Shown here: positions 17,535 to 26,470 of the stretch, piece after piece
Layout: each line of letters begins with the position of its first letter
Numbering within the stretch: the stretch's first letter is position 1
Assembly (NCBI GenBank): GCA_910577475.1
Contig: CAJTLJ010000001.1
Span: 1 to 64,000 of the forward strand
Direction of reading: 5' to 3'
DNA length: 64,000 nucleotides
Source of the DNA: an uncultured Alistipes sp.
GTDB taxonomy: Bacteria > Bacteroidota > Bacteroidia > Bacteroidales > Rikenellaceae
The notes under the pieces: generated by a model
Database searches by the model: none
What the model saw: the letters and a program-made list of their open reading frames with translations, nothing else
What the model was told of the DNA's origin: nothing
Translations under genes and position numbers: made by a program

Positions 17535-18070
17535 TTTTCGGAGAGAAAGAACGAGAACTGCACGCTTCCGTAGCTTCGCTGCTGCCAGAAATTCGGATGG
17601 GCGGAGAAATCCTTCCCCTTCGAATGCTCGAAGATCAGCATCCCCCCTTCGCGCAGCAGACCGCCCCCCAGCACCAGGTCAATCACCTGCCCGCTCTCCT
17701 CCAGATCGTAGGGGGCGTCGGAGAAGATCAGGTCGAAGCGTTTGGTGCAGGCCTTCAGATAGAGGAAGGCGTTGGCCTTGACGGCGAAGAGATTGCGAAT
17801 TCCCAGCTGGGCCGCCGTCTGGCGGATGAAGCTATGGTGGACGCTGTTGATCTCGACCGAAGTCACGCTCCGCACCCCGCGCGAGGCAAATTCATAGCTG
17901 ATCGACCCCGTACCGGCGAAGAGGTCCAGCACGTCGCACTCTTCGAAGTCAAGCAGGTTCCCCAGCACGTTGAAAAGGTTCTCCTTGGCGAAGTCGGTCG
18001 TAGGACGCGCCCGCAGGTTGCGGGGCGGGTTGATCGACCGGCCCTTGTATTGTCCGCTGATTATTCGCAT
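17519..18070 (-). CDS. rsmD: 16S rRNA (guanine(966)-N2)-methyltransferase RsmD
   Basis: A 183-residue SAM-dependent methyltransferase that modifies G966 of 16S rRNA. The start MRIISGQYKGR is typical, as are PTTDFAKENLFN, the SAM-binding DLFAGTGSISYE and VEINS. The catalytic motif, usually (D/N)PPY, reads DAPY here, with alanine in place of the first proline. The start at 18070 is 10 bp inside the upstream DUF3822 gene, so translation is probably coupled. In Bacteroidetes this pair is commonly adjacent. Confidence 0.93.
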   Translation of the reverse strand: MRIISGQYKGRSINPPRNLRARPTTDFAKENLFNVLGNLLDFEECDVLDLFAGTGSISYEFASRGVRSVTSVEINSVHHSFIRQTAAQLGIRNLFAVKANAFLYLKACTKRFDLIFSDAPYDLEESGQVIDLVLGGGLLREGGMLIFEHSKGKDFSAHPNFWQQRSYGSVQFSFFLSEKRSAE

Positions 18071-18651
18071 ACGATTCGTTTGAATTGAGATTTCAACACC
18101 GTTCGCAACCCGGCGGCTTCGGAGCCCGACAGCCGAAGAGTCAGCCCTTTCAGCGAAGCGATCCTGGCAAGCTCGCCCACGTAGTAGAGCACGTCCGCCT
18201 CGCCGGCGGCACGCACCGCCTCGGCGAGCGTCAGTTCGCTGCCGCGCAGCAGTTTGATGTAGAGCAGATCTTCGTGCAGTTCCAGCACGAGGCTTTGCGG
18301 CTGCTCGCTCATCCGCAACAGCGGCGACGAGAACCGTACCTTCTCCGGCAGGCGGCCGAAAGCCTGCTCCGCGACAGCCATCACGGCCACGCGTCCCGCC
18401 CGTTCGTCGCTCCACACCGCCCGCTCCGAGGCATCGCAGGCCAGACCGCTCCACGCGAGGAAGCTCTCCGCCAGCCCGGCGCGGAACAGATCGGCAGGCA
18501 CCAGCACCGTCTTGCGCCCCAGCAGTTCGACCGTCAGCGGTCCCTTCGGCAGTTCGGGAAAAGAATGTCCATCCGACCAAAGACGGATGGACATCTCATC
18601 GTTCGACGCCGGAGCGTCAGTCTTCCCAGTTTCCGGCCTCATTGTTGGCAT
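18061..18651 (-). CDS. DUF3822 family protein
   Basis: A protein of up to 196 residues belonging to DUF3822, a Bacteroidetes family that neighbours rsmD; its role is unknown. The conserved opening SIRLWSDGHSF and the later segment NDxx-like core fit an actin-like ATPase fold sometimes suggested for the family, but this is inference. The start is uncertain: ATG codons at 18651, 18642 and 18594 are all possible. The first two overlap the upstream gene by 25-35 bp. It overlaps rsmD by 10 bp. Confidence 0.8.
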   Translation of the reverse strand: MPTMRPETGKTDAPASNDEMSIRLWSDGHSFPELPKGPLTVELLGRKTVLVPADLFRAGLAESFLAWSGLACDASERAVWSDERAGRVAVMAVAEQAFGRLPEKVRFSSPLLRMSEQPQSLVLELHEDLLYIKLLRGSELTLAEAVRAAGEADVLYYVGELARIASLKGLTLRLSGSEAAGLRTVLKSQFKRIVCE

Positions 18652-19258
18652 TTTCCATCGAACCGAACTTCACTCCGGCATAGCGGTTGAAGTTGTTGAC
18701 CTCGTTGTCGATCATGTTGATGATCTCCTGACGGTACTCGACCGTATCCAGGAAAGCCTTGTAGGGGATGCGGCACTCCACGACGGGAACGACCACGCCC
18801 GAACCGGTGGTCAGCTGACCGGCCTGGAGGATATACTGCACCTTGCGCTCGGTGAAGGGCACGTAGCGCAGCTCCTTCACCTGGTCGGGAGTGAGGGTCT
18901 TGGGGGCGAAAATGGTATCTATGACAGCGATCGTGAAGGTCTCGACGTTCTTCTTGCCGGCCTTCTTGAGCTGTGCCAGACCCACGGAGTCGTCCTCGTC
19001 GACGATCTTGCGCTCCAGCTCGAGCTCCTCGTTGAGCACGAAGTTGATGAGCGAATCGAAATCGCCGGTAAAGTGCTGGTACTTGGTCTTGAAGGCGCGC
19101 TCGGCCGTCCGGATATCCTTGATACGGTCGATGACGAGCGCCTTGCGCTGATTGGTCTCCTTCTCGAAGCGGATCGGCGTAGCGATCTGCTGGTAAATGA
19201 CGTAGATCAAGCCCAGAATAACGATGGCGAGGGCCACTTGTACAAGTTTTTTAATCAT
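18617..19258 (-). CDS. Single-pass membrane protein, function unknown
   Basis: A 213-residue protein with one N-terminal transmembrane segment (residues 5-22, VQVALAIVILGLIYVIYQ) and a soluble, probably periplasmic, domain. It is the first gene of a minus-strand trio with DUF3822 and rsmD; its 3' end overlaps the next gene or abuts it, depending on which start is used. The pattern is conserved in Bacteroidales as far as I recall, but I cannot name a function. No clear TAnnTTTG element was found before it. Confidence 0.75.
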   Translation of the reverse strand: MIKKLVQVALAIVILGLIYVIYQQIATPIRFEKETNQRKALVIDRIKDIRTAERAFKTKYQHFTGDFDSLINFVLNEELELERKIVDEDDSVGLAQLKKAGKKNVETFTIAVIDTIFAPKTLTPDQVKELRYVPFTERKVQYILQAGQLTTGSGVVVPVVECRIPYKAFLDTVEYRQEIINMIDNEVNNFNRYAGVKFGSMENANNEAGNWED

Positions 19259-19289
19259 TTGAGTATTTGTTTTTAAGTTCGTTCCTTTC

Positions 19290-19297
19290 TATCTTTG
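19290..19297 (+). promoter_or_regulatory. -7 promoter element TATCTTTG
   Basis: A perfect TATCTTTG 29 bp before the ATG at 19327. It rules out an in-frame ATG at 19267, which lies upstream of the promoter. Confidence 0.72.
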
Positions 19298-19326
19298 CCG
19301 TGAAAGACGGCCAAACCTGCAAAAAA

Positions 19327-20742
19327 ATGTTTAGCACACGTATTGCGACCCAAATTTACGCTAAAATTTGTTTCGAAGCAACTCTTAGCCAAAAAAAAAT
19401 CATAGAAAAACTCTCTGAGTATCTTGCCGATGACGATCCCTCGAAGATTTTCATTCTCAACGGATTCGCCGGGACGGGCAAGACGACGCTCATTTCGGCC
19501 TTTGTGTCGGCGCTTAAGGATTTGAATATCAAAACCATTCTTCTGGCACCGACGGGACGGGCGGCCAAGGTGCTGGCCCGCTACTCGCACGAGCGGGCGC
19601 TGACCGTCCACAAGCGGATCTACCTGGAGAGAACCAACGCCGCCTACGAATCGAAGTTCTCCCTGGGGCCCAACCGCGAGCAGGACGCGCTGTTCATCGT
19701 CGACGAGGCCTCGATGCTCTCCAACGACACGACGGGCGGAGCCCTTTTCGGCTCCGGGGCCCTGCTGGACGATCTGGTGACCTACGTCCGCAGCGGCAAG
19801 CGGTGCCGGCTGATGCTGGTGGGCGACAACGCCCAGCTCCCGCCCGTGGGGGCCGAGAACAGTCCGGCGCTCGATCCGGTCTTCATGTCCCGCTACGGCG
19901 AGGTGGTCTACGGGTCGATGGACGAGGTGGTCCGTCAGGAGGCCGAGTCGGGCATCCTCTTCAACGCCACGCTGGTACGCTGCATGCTCGAACGGGGCAT
20001 CTACGCCGTGCCGCGCTTCAGGACGGACTTTCCGGACATCCGGAACCTCGACGGCGGGGAGTTTCTCGAGACCTTGCAGGAGTGCTACGACCGCTACGGA
20101 CGCGACGAGGTGATCGTCATCACCCGCTCGAACAAGCGGGCCAACCGCTACAACGAGGGCATTCGCCGCAACATTCTCGGAGCCGAAGAGGAGATCGAGA
20201 GCGGCGACATGCTGATGGTAGTCAAGAACAACTACCACTTCACCGAGCGCATCGAGGAGTGCCCCGTCGGCTTCATGGCCAACGGCGACATCGTACGCCT
20301 GCGCCGCCTGCGCCGCTTCGAGGAGTTCTACGGCTTCCGCTTCGCCAACGCCGTGCTGTCGTTTCCGGACTACGACGACACGGAGATCGACTGCAAGATT
20401 CTGCTGGACACCATCGCCTCCGAGTCACCGTCGCTGACTGCGGAGGAGAGCCGGCGTCTCTTCGCCGAGGTGGAGCAGGACTACCTGGACATCAAAAGCA
20501 AGATCAAACGGCTCAAGGAGATTCGCGAGAATCCGCACTACAACGCCGTGCAGGTGAAGTTCGCCTATGCCGTCACCTGCCACAAGGCCCAGGGCGGCCA
20601 GTGGCGGGCGGTCTTCATCGACCGCTTTCTGTTCGGTGACGAGCAGATGACCCGCGACCGGATGCGCTGGCTCTACACGGCGCTCACCCGGGCCTCCGAC
20701 CGGCTCTATCTGGTGAATTTCCCGGAAGAGTTCATCGAGTAA
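19327..20742 (+). CDS. RecD-like ATP-dependent DNA helicase (SF1)
   Basis: A 471-residue superfamily 1 helicase. The Walker A box GFAGTGKTT is at residues 47-55, the Walker B VDEASM near 125-130, and the C-terminal UvrD-like motifs TCHKAQGGQW and YTALTRA close the protein. It is shorter than RecD2 and lacks its N-terminal extension, matching the stand-alone RecD-like AAA helicases common in Bacteroidetes. A role in DNA repair or recombination is likely. The start was placed after the TATCTTTG promoter. The uracil-DNA glycosylase relative follows 29 bp later, possibly in the same unit. Confidence 0.88.
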   Translation: MFSTRIATQIYAKICFEATLSQKKIIEKLSEYLADDDPSKIFILNGFAGTGKTTLISAFVSALKDLNIKTILLAPTGRAAKVLARYSHERALTVHKRIYLERTNAAYESKFSLGPNREQDALFIVDEASMLSNDTTGGALFGSGALLDDLVTYVRSGKRCRLMLVGDNAQLPPVGAENSPALDPVFMSRYGEVVYGSMDEVVRQEAESGILFNATLVRCMLERGIYAVPRFRTDFPDIRNLDGGEFLETLQECYDRYGRDEVIVITRSNKRANRYNEGIRRNILGAEEEIESGDMLMVVKNNYHFTERIEECPVGFMANGDIVRLRRLRRFEEFYGFRFANAVLSFPDYDDTEIDCKILLDTIASESPSLTAEESRRLFAEVEQDYLDIKSKIKRLKEIRENPHYNAVQVKFAYAVTCHKAQGGQWRAVFIDRFLFGDEQMTRDRMRWLYTALTRASDRLYLVNFPEEFIE

Positions 20743-20771
20743 AAGATGGAAAACGAAACCGACAGACGACT

Positions 20772-21353
20772 ATGACGACCGAACTGCACCCCCTGAAACC
20801 CTTTCTGCCCACCGAGGCCCGGCTGCTGATGCTGGGCAGCTTTCCCCCGCAGCGCAAGCGGTGGTCGATGGAGTTCTTCTACCCCAACCTCCAGAACGAC
20901 ATGTGGCGCATCGTGGGGCACCTGTTTTTCGGCGACCGGCAACACTTTCTCGACCCCGGCGGGCGCCGCTTCGACCGGGAGCGGATCGAGGCCTTCTGCC
21001 GGGAGCGGGGGCTGGCCCTCTACGACACGGCCGAGGAGGTCGTCCGCCTGCGCGACAACGCCTCGGACAACTTCCTGCAGGTGGTGCGCGAGACCGACAT
21101 CGAGGAGCTGCTGCGGCAAATCCCCCGCTGCCATGACATCGTAACCACGGGACAGAAGGCAACCGATACGCTCCTGCGACGCAGCGGGGCGCAGGCCCCG
21201 CCCATCGGCAGCTGCACGACCATCCGCCTGGCCGGCCGCGAGGTGCGGCTCTGGCGCATGCCCTCCTCGTCGCGGGCCTATCCGAAACCGGTCGAATGGA
21301 AGGCGGAATACTATCGCGAACTGTTCCGCGCCTGCGGCCTGTTACAAAAATAA
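20772..21353 (+). CDS. Uracil-DNA glycosylase superfamily protein
   Basis: A 193-residue protein of the uracil-DNA glycosylase superfamily. The active-site region LMLGSFPPQRKRWSMEFFYP resembles the GxxPG-type motif of the Mug/SMUG branch, followed by NxMW. The second motif near PSSSRAY stands where classic enzymes have HPSP or NPS. It probably removes damaged or mismatched bases, but the exact substrate is unclear. Its context, between a helicase and mutS, fits DNA repair. The mutS promoter begins 47 bp after its stop. Confidence 0.78.
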   Translation: MTTELHPLKPFLPTEARLLMLGSFPPQRKRWSMEFFYPNLQNDMWRIVGHLFFGDRQHFLDPGGRRFDRERIEAFCRERGLALYDTAEEVVRLRDNASDNFLQVVRETDIEELLRQIPRCHDIVTTGQKATDTLLRRSGAQAPPIGSCTTIRLAGREVRLWRMPSSSRAYPKPVEWKAEYYRELFRACGLLQK

Positions 21354-21399
21354 TCACCCCGCCAAACCGCGCCTCCGGCTGTTTTTCGTATATTTTCCG

Positions 21400-21407
21400 T
21401 ATATTTG
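21400..21407 (+). promoter_or_regulatory. -7 promoter element TATATTTG for mutS
   Basis: TATATTTG 29 bp before the TTG codon at 21437. Since transcription would start near 21413, any upstream ATG cannot be used from this promoter. Confidence 0.68.
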
Positions 21408-21436
21408 TACCAATTTACATTAAATTCAAGAACGAT

Positions 21437-24106
21437 TTGGCAACTGAAAAGAAATACGTGGAGACGCCCTTGATGAAGCAGTACTACAACATCAAGGCCG
21501 TGCATCCGGACGCGATCCTGCTCTTTCGGGTCGGCGACTTCTACGAAACCTTCGGCGACGATGCCGTGAAGGCGAGCGGCATTCTGGGCATCACCCTCAC
21601 CCGCCGCGCCAACGGCAGCGCCTCCTACGTCGAGCTGGCCGGCTTTCCCTACCATGCCATCGACACCTACCTGCCCAAGCTGGTGCGAGCGGGCGAACGC
21701 GTAGCCATCTGCGAACAGCTCGAGGATCCCAAAACCGTGAAGGGGCTGGTCAAACGCGGCGTGATCGAGCTGGTGACCCCGGGCGTCGTGATGGGCGACA
21801 ACATCCTGTCCGGCAAGGAGAATACCTACCTCGCCTCGGTCTATTTCGGCAAGCAGACCACCGGCGTCGCCTTTCTCGACATCTCGACCGGCGAGTTCTA
21901 CGTGGCCGAGGGCACGGACCGCTACGTGGACAAGCTGCTCTCGAACCTCGCCCCCAAGGAGGTGATCTACCAGCGGGGCTGCGACGAGCGTTTCCGTCAG
22001 GAGTTCGGCACGCGCTGGTACACCTACCGGCTCGACGAGTGGGTCTTCGGCGAGGAGGTCAACCGCGAGAAGCTCTGCAAGCACTTCGGCACCCGCTCGC
22101 TCAAGGGGTTCGGCATCGACCACCTCACCAGCGGCATCTCGGCCGCCGGAGCCATCCTCTACTATCTGGAGTTCACCGAGCACCGCGACATCTCGCACGT
22201 GGACGCCATCTCCCGCATCGACGAGGACGACTACGTATGGATCGACAAGTTCACCATCCGCAACCTGGAACTCTTCTCCTCGAACGGCTCGCGCGACCGC
22301 TGCGGCTTCGCCGACGTGATCGACCGCACGCTGACCCCGATGGGCAGCCGGCGGCTGAAGCGCTGGGTCGCCATGCCCGTGAAGAGCATCGAGGAGATCG
22401 ACCGCCGGCTGGACGTGGTGGAGCACTTCACCACGGAGACCGACCACGCCGAGGCCGTGCGCGAGCAGATCGCCCTGGTGGGCGACCTGGAGCGCATCGT
22501 GTCGCGCATCGCCACGGGGCGCATCCTGCCCCGCGAGCTGGTGCAGCTCAAGAACGCACTGACGGCCGTCGACACCCTGAAGTCGCTGCTCCAGTCGACC
22601 GACGCGGATCGGCTGCACGAACTGGCCGAAGGCATCGATCCGCTGGCCGAGGTGCGCGAGCGCATCGAACGCGACATCTACCCCGACCCCTCGAACCAGC
22701 TGCAGAAAGGGGGCGTGATCGCTCCGGGCGTCGACCCGGAGCTGGACGACCTGCGCCGCATCGCCCTGCACGGCAAGGAGGTGCTGGACACCATCCTGCG
22801 GCGCGAGACCGAGCGGACGGGCATCCCCTCGCTCAAGATCAGCTACAACAACGTCTTCGGCTACTACATCGAGGTCCGCAACGCCCACAAGGAGAAGGTT
22901 CCCGAGGAGTGGATCCGCAAGCAGACGCTGGCGAATGCGGAGCGCTACATCACCGAGGAGCTCAAGGAGTACGAGGCCAAGATTCTGGGCGCCGAGGAGA
23001 AGATGCTGCTGATCGAGCAGCGGCTCTACCAGCAGCTGATCGCCGACGTGGCCCGGGCGATTCCGGCCCTGCAACGCGACGCCGCCGTGGTGTCGCGCAC
23101 GGACTGCCTGCAATCGTTCGCCCGTCTGGCCTGCGAGCGCCGCTACACCCGCCCCGAGCTGAACGAGGGCAAGCGGATCGAGATCCGGCAGGGTCGCCAC
23201 CCGGTGATCGAGATGCTGATGCCCGTAGGCGAGGAGTACGTGCCCAACGACGTGGTGCTGGACGACAAGGAGCAGCAGATCATCATGATCACCGGACCCA
23301 ACATGTCGGGTAAGTCGGCCCTGCTTCGGCAGACGGCCCTGATCGTGCTGATGGCGCAGATGGGCTCCTTCGTCCCGGCGGCCGAGGCCCGCATCGGCAT
23401 CGTCGACAAGATCTTCACCCGCGTGGGAGCTTCGGACAACATCTCGCAGGGCGAGTCGACCTTCATGGTCGAGATGCTGGAGTCGGCCTCCATCCTGAAC
23501 AACATCTCCGACCGCAGCATCGTCCTGCTGGACGAGATCGGCCGCGGCACGAGCACCTACGACGGCATCTCGATCGCCTGGGCGATGGTCGAATACCTCC
23601 ACAACCACCCCGCGGCCCACGCCAAGACCCTCTTCGCCACCCACTACTACGAGCTCAACGAGATGGAGCAGATGTACCCGCGGGTGAAGAATTTCCACGT
23701 GAGCGTCAAGGAGGTGAACAACACGGTGGTCTTCCTGCGCAAGCTGGAGCGGGGCGGCACGGAGCACTCGTTCGGTATCCACGTGGCCCGGCTGGCCGGC
23801 ATGCCCTCGTCGGTGGTGAAGCGGGCCGACGAGATCCTGAAGAATCTGGAGATGGTCTACGGCCAGAACGAGATCGTCCCCTCGACAAGCCTGCGCAACC
23901 GCGGACGCCGCAAGGTGCAGGGCTCGGTGAAGGAGGCGGCCGAGCAGGCCTCGCGGGCGCAGGAGATGCAGCTCTCCATGTTCCGGCTCGACGATCCCGT
24001 GCTGATGCAGATCCGCGACCAGATCAAGGGCATCGACATCGATGCCCTCACCCCGCTCGAAGCTCTCAACAAGCTGAACGAAATCAAGAAGATAACGGGG
24101 CTGTAG
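21437..24106 (+). CDS. mutS: DNA mismatch repair protein MutS
   Basis: An 889-residue MutS, which recognises mismatches and recruits MutL. The mismatch-binding Phe-x-Glu lies in GDFYETF near the N-terminus. The Walker A box GPNMSGKS is near residue 620, DEIGRGTSTYDG forms the Walker B/D-loop region, and the helix-turn-helix and C-terminal tail are present. The start is taken as TTG at 21437, giving ATEKKYVETPLMKQYY after the initiator, because the only in-frame upstream ATG (21296) lies inside the preceding gene and before the promoter. A strong terminator follows. Confidence 0.96.
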   Translation: MATEKKYVETPLMKQYYNIKAVHPDAILLFRVGDFYETFGDDAVKASGILGITLTRRANGSASYVELAGFPYHAIDTYLPKLVRAGERVAICEQLEDPKTVKGLVKRGVIELVTPGVVMGDNILSGKENTYLASVYFGKQTTGVAFLDISTGEFYVAEGTDRYVDKLLSNLAPKEVIYQRGCDERFRQEFGTRWYTYRLDEWVFGEEVNREKLCKHFGTRSLKGFGIDHLTSGISAAGAILYYLEFTEHRDISHVDAISRIDEDDYVWIDKFTIRNLELFSSNGSRDRCGFADVIDRTLTPMGSRRLKRWVAMPVKSIEEIDRRLDVVEHFTTETDHAEAVREQIALVGDLERIVSRIATGRILPRELVQLKNALTAVDTLKSLLQSTDADRLHELAEGIDPLAEVRERIERDIYPDPSNQLQKGGVIAPGVDPELDDLRRIALHGKEVLDTILRRETERTGIPSLKISYNNVFGYYIEVRNAHKEKVPEEWIRKQTLANAERYITEELKEYEAKILGAEEKMLLIEQRLYQQLIADVARAIPALQRDAAVVSRTDCLQSFARLACERRYTRPELNEGKRIEIRQGRHPVIEMLMPVGEEYVPNDVVLDDKEQQIIMITGPNMSGKSALLRQTALIVLMAQMGSFVPAAEARIGIVDKIFTRVGASDNISQGESTFMVEMLESASILNNISDRSIVLLDEIGRGTSTYDGISIAWAMVEYLHNHPAAHAKTLFATHYYELNEMEQMYPRVKNFHVSVKEVNNTVVFLRKLERGGTEHSFGIHVARLAGMPSSVVKRADEILKNLEMVYGQNEIVPSTSLRNRGRRKVQGSVKEAAEQASRAQEMQLSMFRLDDPVLMQIRDQIKGIDIDALTPLEALNKLNEIKKITGL

Positions 24107-24134
24107 AGGAGCCGTCCGCAGTCGGAGGAGTGGT

Positions 24135-24170
24135 GTGTGCCGGAACACGAGTTCGGCACACCTCTTTTTT
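24135..24170 (+). terminator. Intrinsic terminator of mutS
   Basis: Arms GTGTGCCGGAAC and GTTCGGCACAC (one bulged G) with an ACGA loop, then CTCTTTTTT. It lies 28 bp after the mutS stop. Confidence 0.88.
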
Positions 24171-24201
24171 CGCCCCGGTTTGCTTTTTGCCGGGATTTTC
24201 C

Positions 24202-24209
24202 TATCTTTG
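24202..24209 (+). promoter_or_regulatory. -7 promoter element TATCTTTG
   Basis: A perfect TATCTTTG 23 bp before the ATG at 24233. Confidence 0.72.
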
Positions 24210-24232
24210 TGGAAACGAAATCCGGAATCGGC

Positions 24233-25429
24233 ATGAAACGCATACTCTCCGCCCTGGCGGTTCTGCTCGGCATCGCATCGATGCAGGCTCAGGAGCCCGC
24301 CGCCCTGCAACACCTCCGCAAGCGATACAACTACGTCGGCAAACTCTCCGACGGTCTCGTCCTGATTCACCGCGGCGCCGAAAACACCCATCCCTCCCTC
24401 GGCCGCTACCGAACCGACGGCCAGTTCGGCTATGCCGACACGACGGGGAAAGTAGTCATCGATCCGACCTGGAACTACGCCACGGATTTCGAGGAGGGCT
24501 TCGCCGTCGTGGGGCGCGGCAAGGGGGCGAAACGGAAATTCGGGCTGATCGACCGCACGGGAAAGGAGGTCATTCCGTGCGAATGGGACGCCGTCTCCCA
24601 CCCCTCGGACAACCGGGTGCTGTTGCAGCAGGGCCTCGGCACAGACCGCTGCTACGGCTTTGCCGACACGACGGGCCGCATCGTCCTGCCGGTGCGCTAC
24701 CCGTTCGCCCGCACCTTTTCGGAAGGGCTGACCGTCATCGGCAAGGGGAGCTGGATCGAGCTCTCCGAGGAGTATAAGAACAGCAAACCCAAATACGAAT
24801 TCCAGGGAACATTCGGTTTCATCGACACGCTCGGAAATAACGTGACGGAGCCCGTCTACGAGGAGGCCTATTCATTCCGCAACGGACTGGCGCCCGTCGC
24901 CCGGGCCGGGAAATACTACCTCAAGTGGGGCTATATCGATTCGTCGGGCGCCGAGCGGATTCCGTTCGACTACTACGCAGCCGACCCCTTCTCCGACGAC
25001 GGTTACGCCGTCGTATCGCGAATCAGCGGCGGAGCCCCCAAATGGGGATTGATCGACCGCACGGGGCGCATCGTCATCCCGGTGCAGTACGACCGCATCT
25101 CCCGTTTCAAAGAGGCGGTCTGGGTGGGCTCGGGCGACGACCCCTGCGCCTACACCCTGCTGGACCTCGACGGGAAGCCGCTGATGGACCGTCCGGTCTA
25201 CGACCTGAACGACAGCGGCAAGCTGGGCCACTGCTCGGCCGCCCTGCCCGACGAGAACGGGATATTGCGCTACGGAATCGTCGACTCGCGGGGCCGGATC
25301 ATCCTCCCTTTCCGCTTCGACGGAATTACGATCTTCTCGGAGTGGAACCCCGCCACGAGCGAGTACGAGGAGCGCGGCATCGCCGACCTCGACGGAGCCT
25401 CCCACCCCTTCACCCTGCGGAAACGGTGA
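24233..25429 (+). CDS. WG-repeat secreted protein
   Basis: A 398-residue protein with a signal peptide (MKRILSALAVLLGIASMQA, cleaved near AQE). At least six WG-type repeats follow, with cores such as GYADTTGKVVI, GLIDRTGKEVI, GFIDTLGNNV, GYIDSSGAERI and GLIDRTGRIVI. WG repeats form beta-propeller-like folds used in binding; no enzymatic motif is seen. The start was chosen for the signal peptide and the promoter just upstream. It is monocistronic, bounded downstream by a repeat-rich spacer. The ligand is unknown. Confidence 0.85.
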   Translation: MKRILSALAVLLGIASMQAQEPAALQHLRKRYNYVGKLSDGLVLIHRGAENTHPSLGRYRTDGQFGYADTTGKVVIDPTWNYATDFEEGFAVVGRGKGAKRKFGLIDRTGKEVIPCEWDAVSHPSDNRVLLQQGLGTDRCYGFADTTGRIVLPVRYPFARTFSEGLTVIGKGSWIELSEEYKNSKPKYEFQGTFGFIDTLGNNVTEPVYEEAYSFRNGLAPVARAGKYYLKWGYIDSSGAERIPFDYYAADPFSDDGYAVVSRISGGAPKWGLIDRTGRIVIPVQYDRISRFKEAVWVGSGDDPCAYTLLDLDGKPLMDRPVYDLNDSGKLGHCSAALPDENGILRYGIVDSRGRIILPFRFDGITIFSEWNPATSEYEERGIADLDGASHPFTLRKR

Positions 25430-25513
25430 CCGGCCCCGCCGTGGGATCAACCGCCTTTTCGAAACGTTCCCGCGGACAGCAGCGACAGTCACAATGCTCA
25501 ATTGTTCTGTATC

Positions 25514-25554
25514 TGTCACCTTTCGACTTCGCTATCGCTTCGCTCGAGGTGACA
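25514..25554. repeat. Short inverted repeat with TGTCACCT/AGGTGACA ends
   Basis: A 41-bp unit with perfect 8-bp inverted ends TGTCACCT and AGGTGACA. It lies 8 bp from the larger element at 25563, which also starts TGTCA and ends TGACA, and it looks like a shortened relative. Together they fill most of the 374-bp spacer at 25430-25803. Confidence 0.7.
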
Positions 25555-25562
25555 GAAATGAT

Positions 25563-25707
25563 TGTCATTCCGAGCGAAGCCGCAGGTGCAGTCGAGGAAT
25601 CCCGACGGTCGGACGGGCGTAAATCCGTGCGAATCGCACCGGCGAATGTTCCGTTTTGTCGGGATGTTTCGACTTCAGGGCTGGCCGCCCCTTCGCTCAA
25701 CATGACA
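25563..25707 (+). repeat. Dispersed non-coding element, copy A (145 bp)
   Basis: The unit begins TGTCATTCCGAGCGAAGC and ends CGCTCAACATGACA. The reverse complement of 31250-31377 aligns with it over its whole length, with shared inner blocks such as TCCGTGCGAA and the same short terminal inverted repeats. It has no coding capacity. It looks like a small palindromic mobile element (REP or MITE type); the mobilising enzyme is unknown. Confidence 0.75.
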
Positions 25708-25748
25708 TATAATCGTGCATTGTGAATTGTAATCCGCCCGGGGCGGCT

Positions 25749-25782
25749 AAAAAAAGAGGCGCGCCCCGAAGGGTGCGCCTCT
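25749..25782 (-). terminator. Intrinsic terminator of rplT
   Basis: On the minus strand an AGAGGCGCACCC / GGGCGCGCCTCT stem with a TTCG-type loop is followed by six T. It lies 22 bp beyond the rplT stop. Confidence 0.88.
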
Positions 25783-25803
25783 GCTATGCTCCTGCTAAAG
25801 AGC

Positions 25804-26148
25804 TTATTTAACTGCGTTAACGATTGCTTCGAATGCCTTCGGCTCGTTCATAGCCAGGTCGGCCAGCACCTTGCGGTTGAGCTGGATGCCCTTGGCGTTG
25901 AGTTTGCCGATGAATTGCGAATAGGTCAGACCGTAAGCGCGGACACCGGCGTTGATACGGGTGATCCACAGCGAACGGAAAGTCCGCTTCTTGAGCTGGC
26001 GGTGTGCATAAGCATACTGCAAACCCTTCTCGACCGTGTTTTTGGCGACGGTCCATACGTTTCCCCTTGAACCAAAGTTACCTTTGGCAAGTTTCAAAAC
26101 CTTTTTTCTTCTTGCGCGGGACGCAACTGCGTTTACTGAACGTGGCAT
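25804..26148 (-). CDS. rplT: 50S ribosomal protein L20
   Basis: A 114-residue L20, an early assembly protein of the large ribosomal subunit that binds 23S rRNA. The basic N-terminal half (MPRSVNAVASRARRKKVLKL) and the globular C-terminal half are typical, and the length is normal. It follows rpmI by 93 bp in the same unit and ends in a strong terminator. In many bacteria infC precedes this pair; it does not here. Confidence 0.98.
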   Translation of the reverse strand: MPRSVNAVASRARRKKVLKLAKGNFGSRGNVWTVAKNTVEKGLQYAYAHRQLKKRTFRSLWITRINAGVRAYGLTYSQFIGKLNAKGIQLNRKVLADLAMNEPKAFEAIVNAVK

Positions 26149-26241
26149 AGTTTGAAAGTTTTTGACGAGCTGTCAGCGACAGGTTTCTCTCCTGTTCTTC
26201 GGGGCTGTTTCGCTCTCGGTTAATAAAATCCCTCCGGTCAA

Positions 26242-26436
26242 TTACTTAACCAGCAGGCTCTTGATTTTTGCCTCATCGGCGGGCGACACCGTGCTGGAGT
26301 AGCACAGATTACGCTTCTGTTTTTTCGTCTTTTTGGTCAGGATGTGACTGTGAAAAGCGTGCTGACGCTTGATCTTACCTGTGCCGGTGAAAGTAAATCT
26401 CTTCTTTGCAGCGGCATTAGTTTTCATTTTCGGCAT
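26242..26436 (-). CDS. rpmI: 50S ribosomal protein L35
   Basis: A 64-residue L35, a small basic protein of the large ribosomal subunit. The start MPKMKTNAAAKKRF is the family's standard N-terminus, so an in-frame ATG 66 bp upstream is rejected; that one also precedes the promoter at 26471-26478. Length and composition are normal. It is the first gene of the rpmI-rplT unit. Confidence 0.97.
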   Translation of the reverse strand: MPKMKTNAAAKKRFTFTGTGKIKRQHAFHSHILTKKTKKQKRNLCYSSTVSPADEAKIKSLLVK

Positions 26437-26470
26437 TGCTGTAAAAGTTAAATTAGTTAAACATAGCGTG

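Noticed and set aside
21311..24601. A 1096-residue open frame on the minus strand opposite mutS
   Set aside because: It is the mirror of mutS codon bias in GC-rich DNA, has His/Val/Gly-rich nonsense composition, and overlaps a certain gene.
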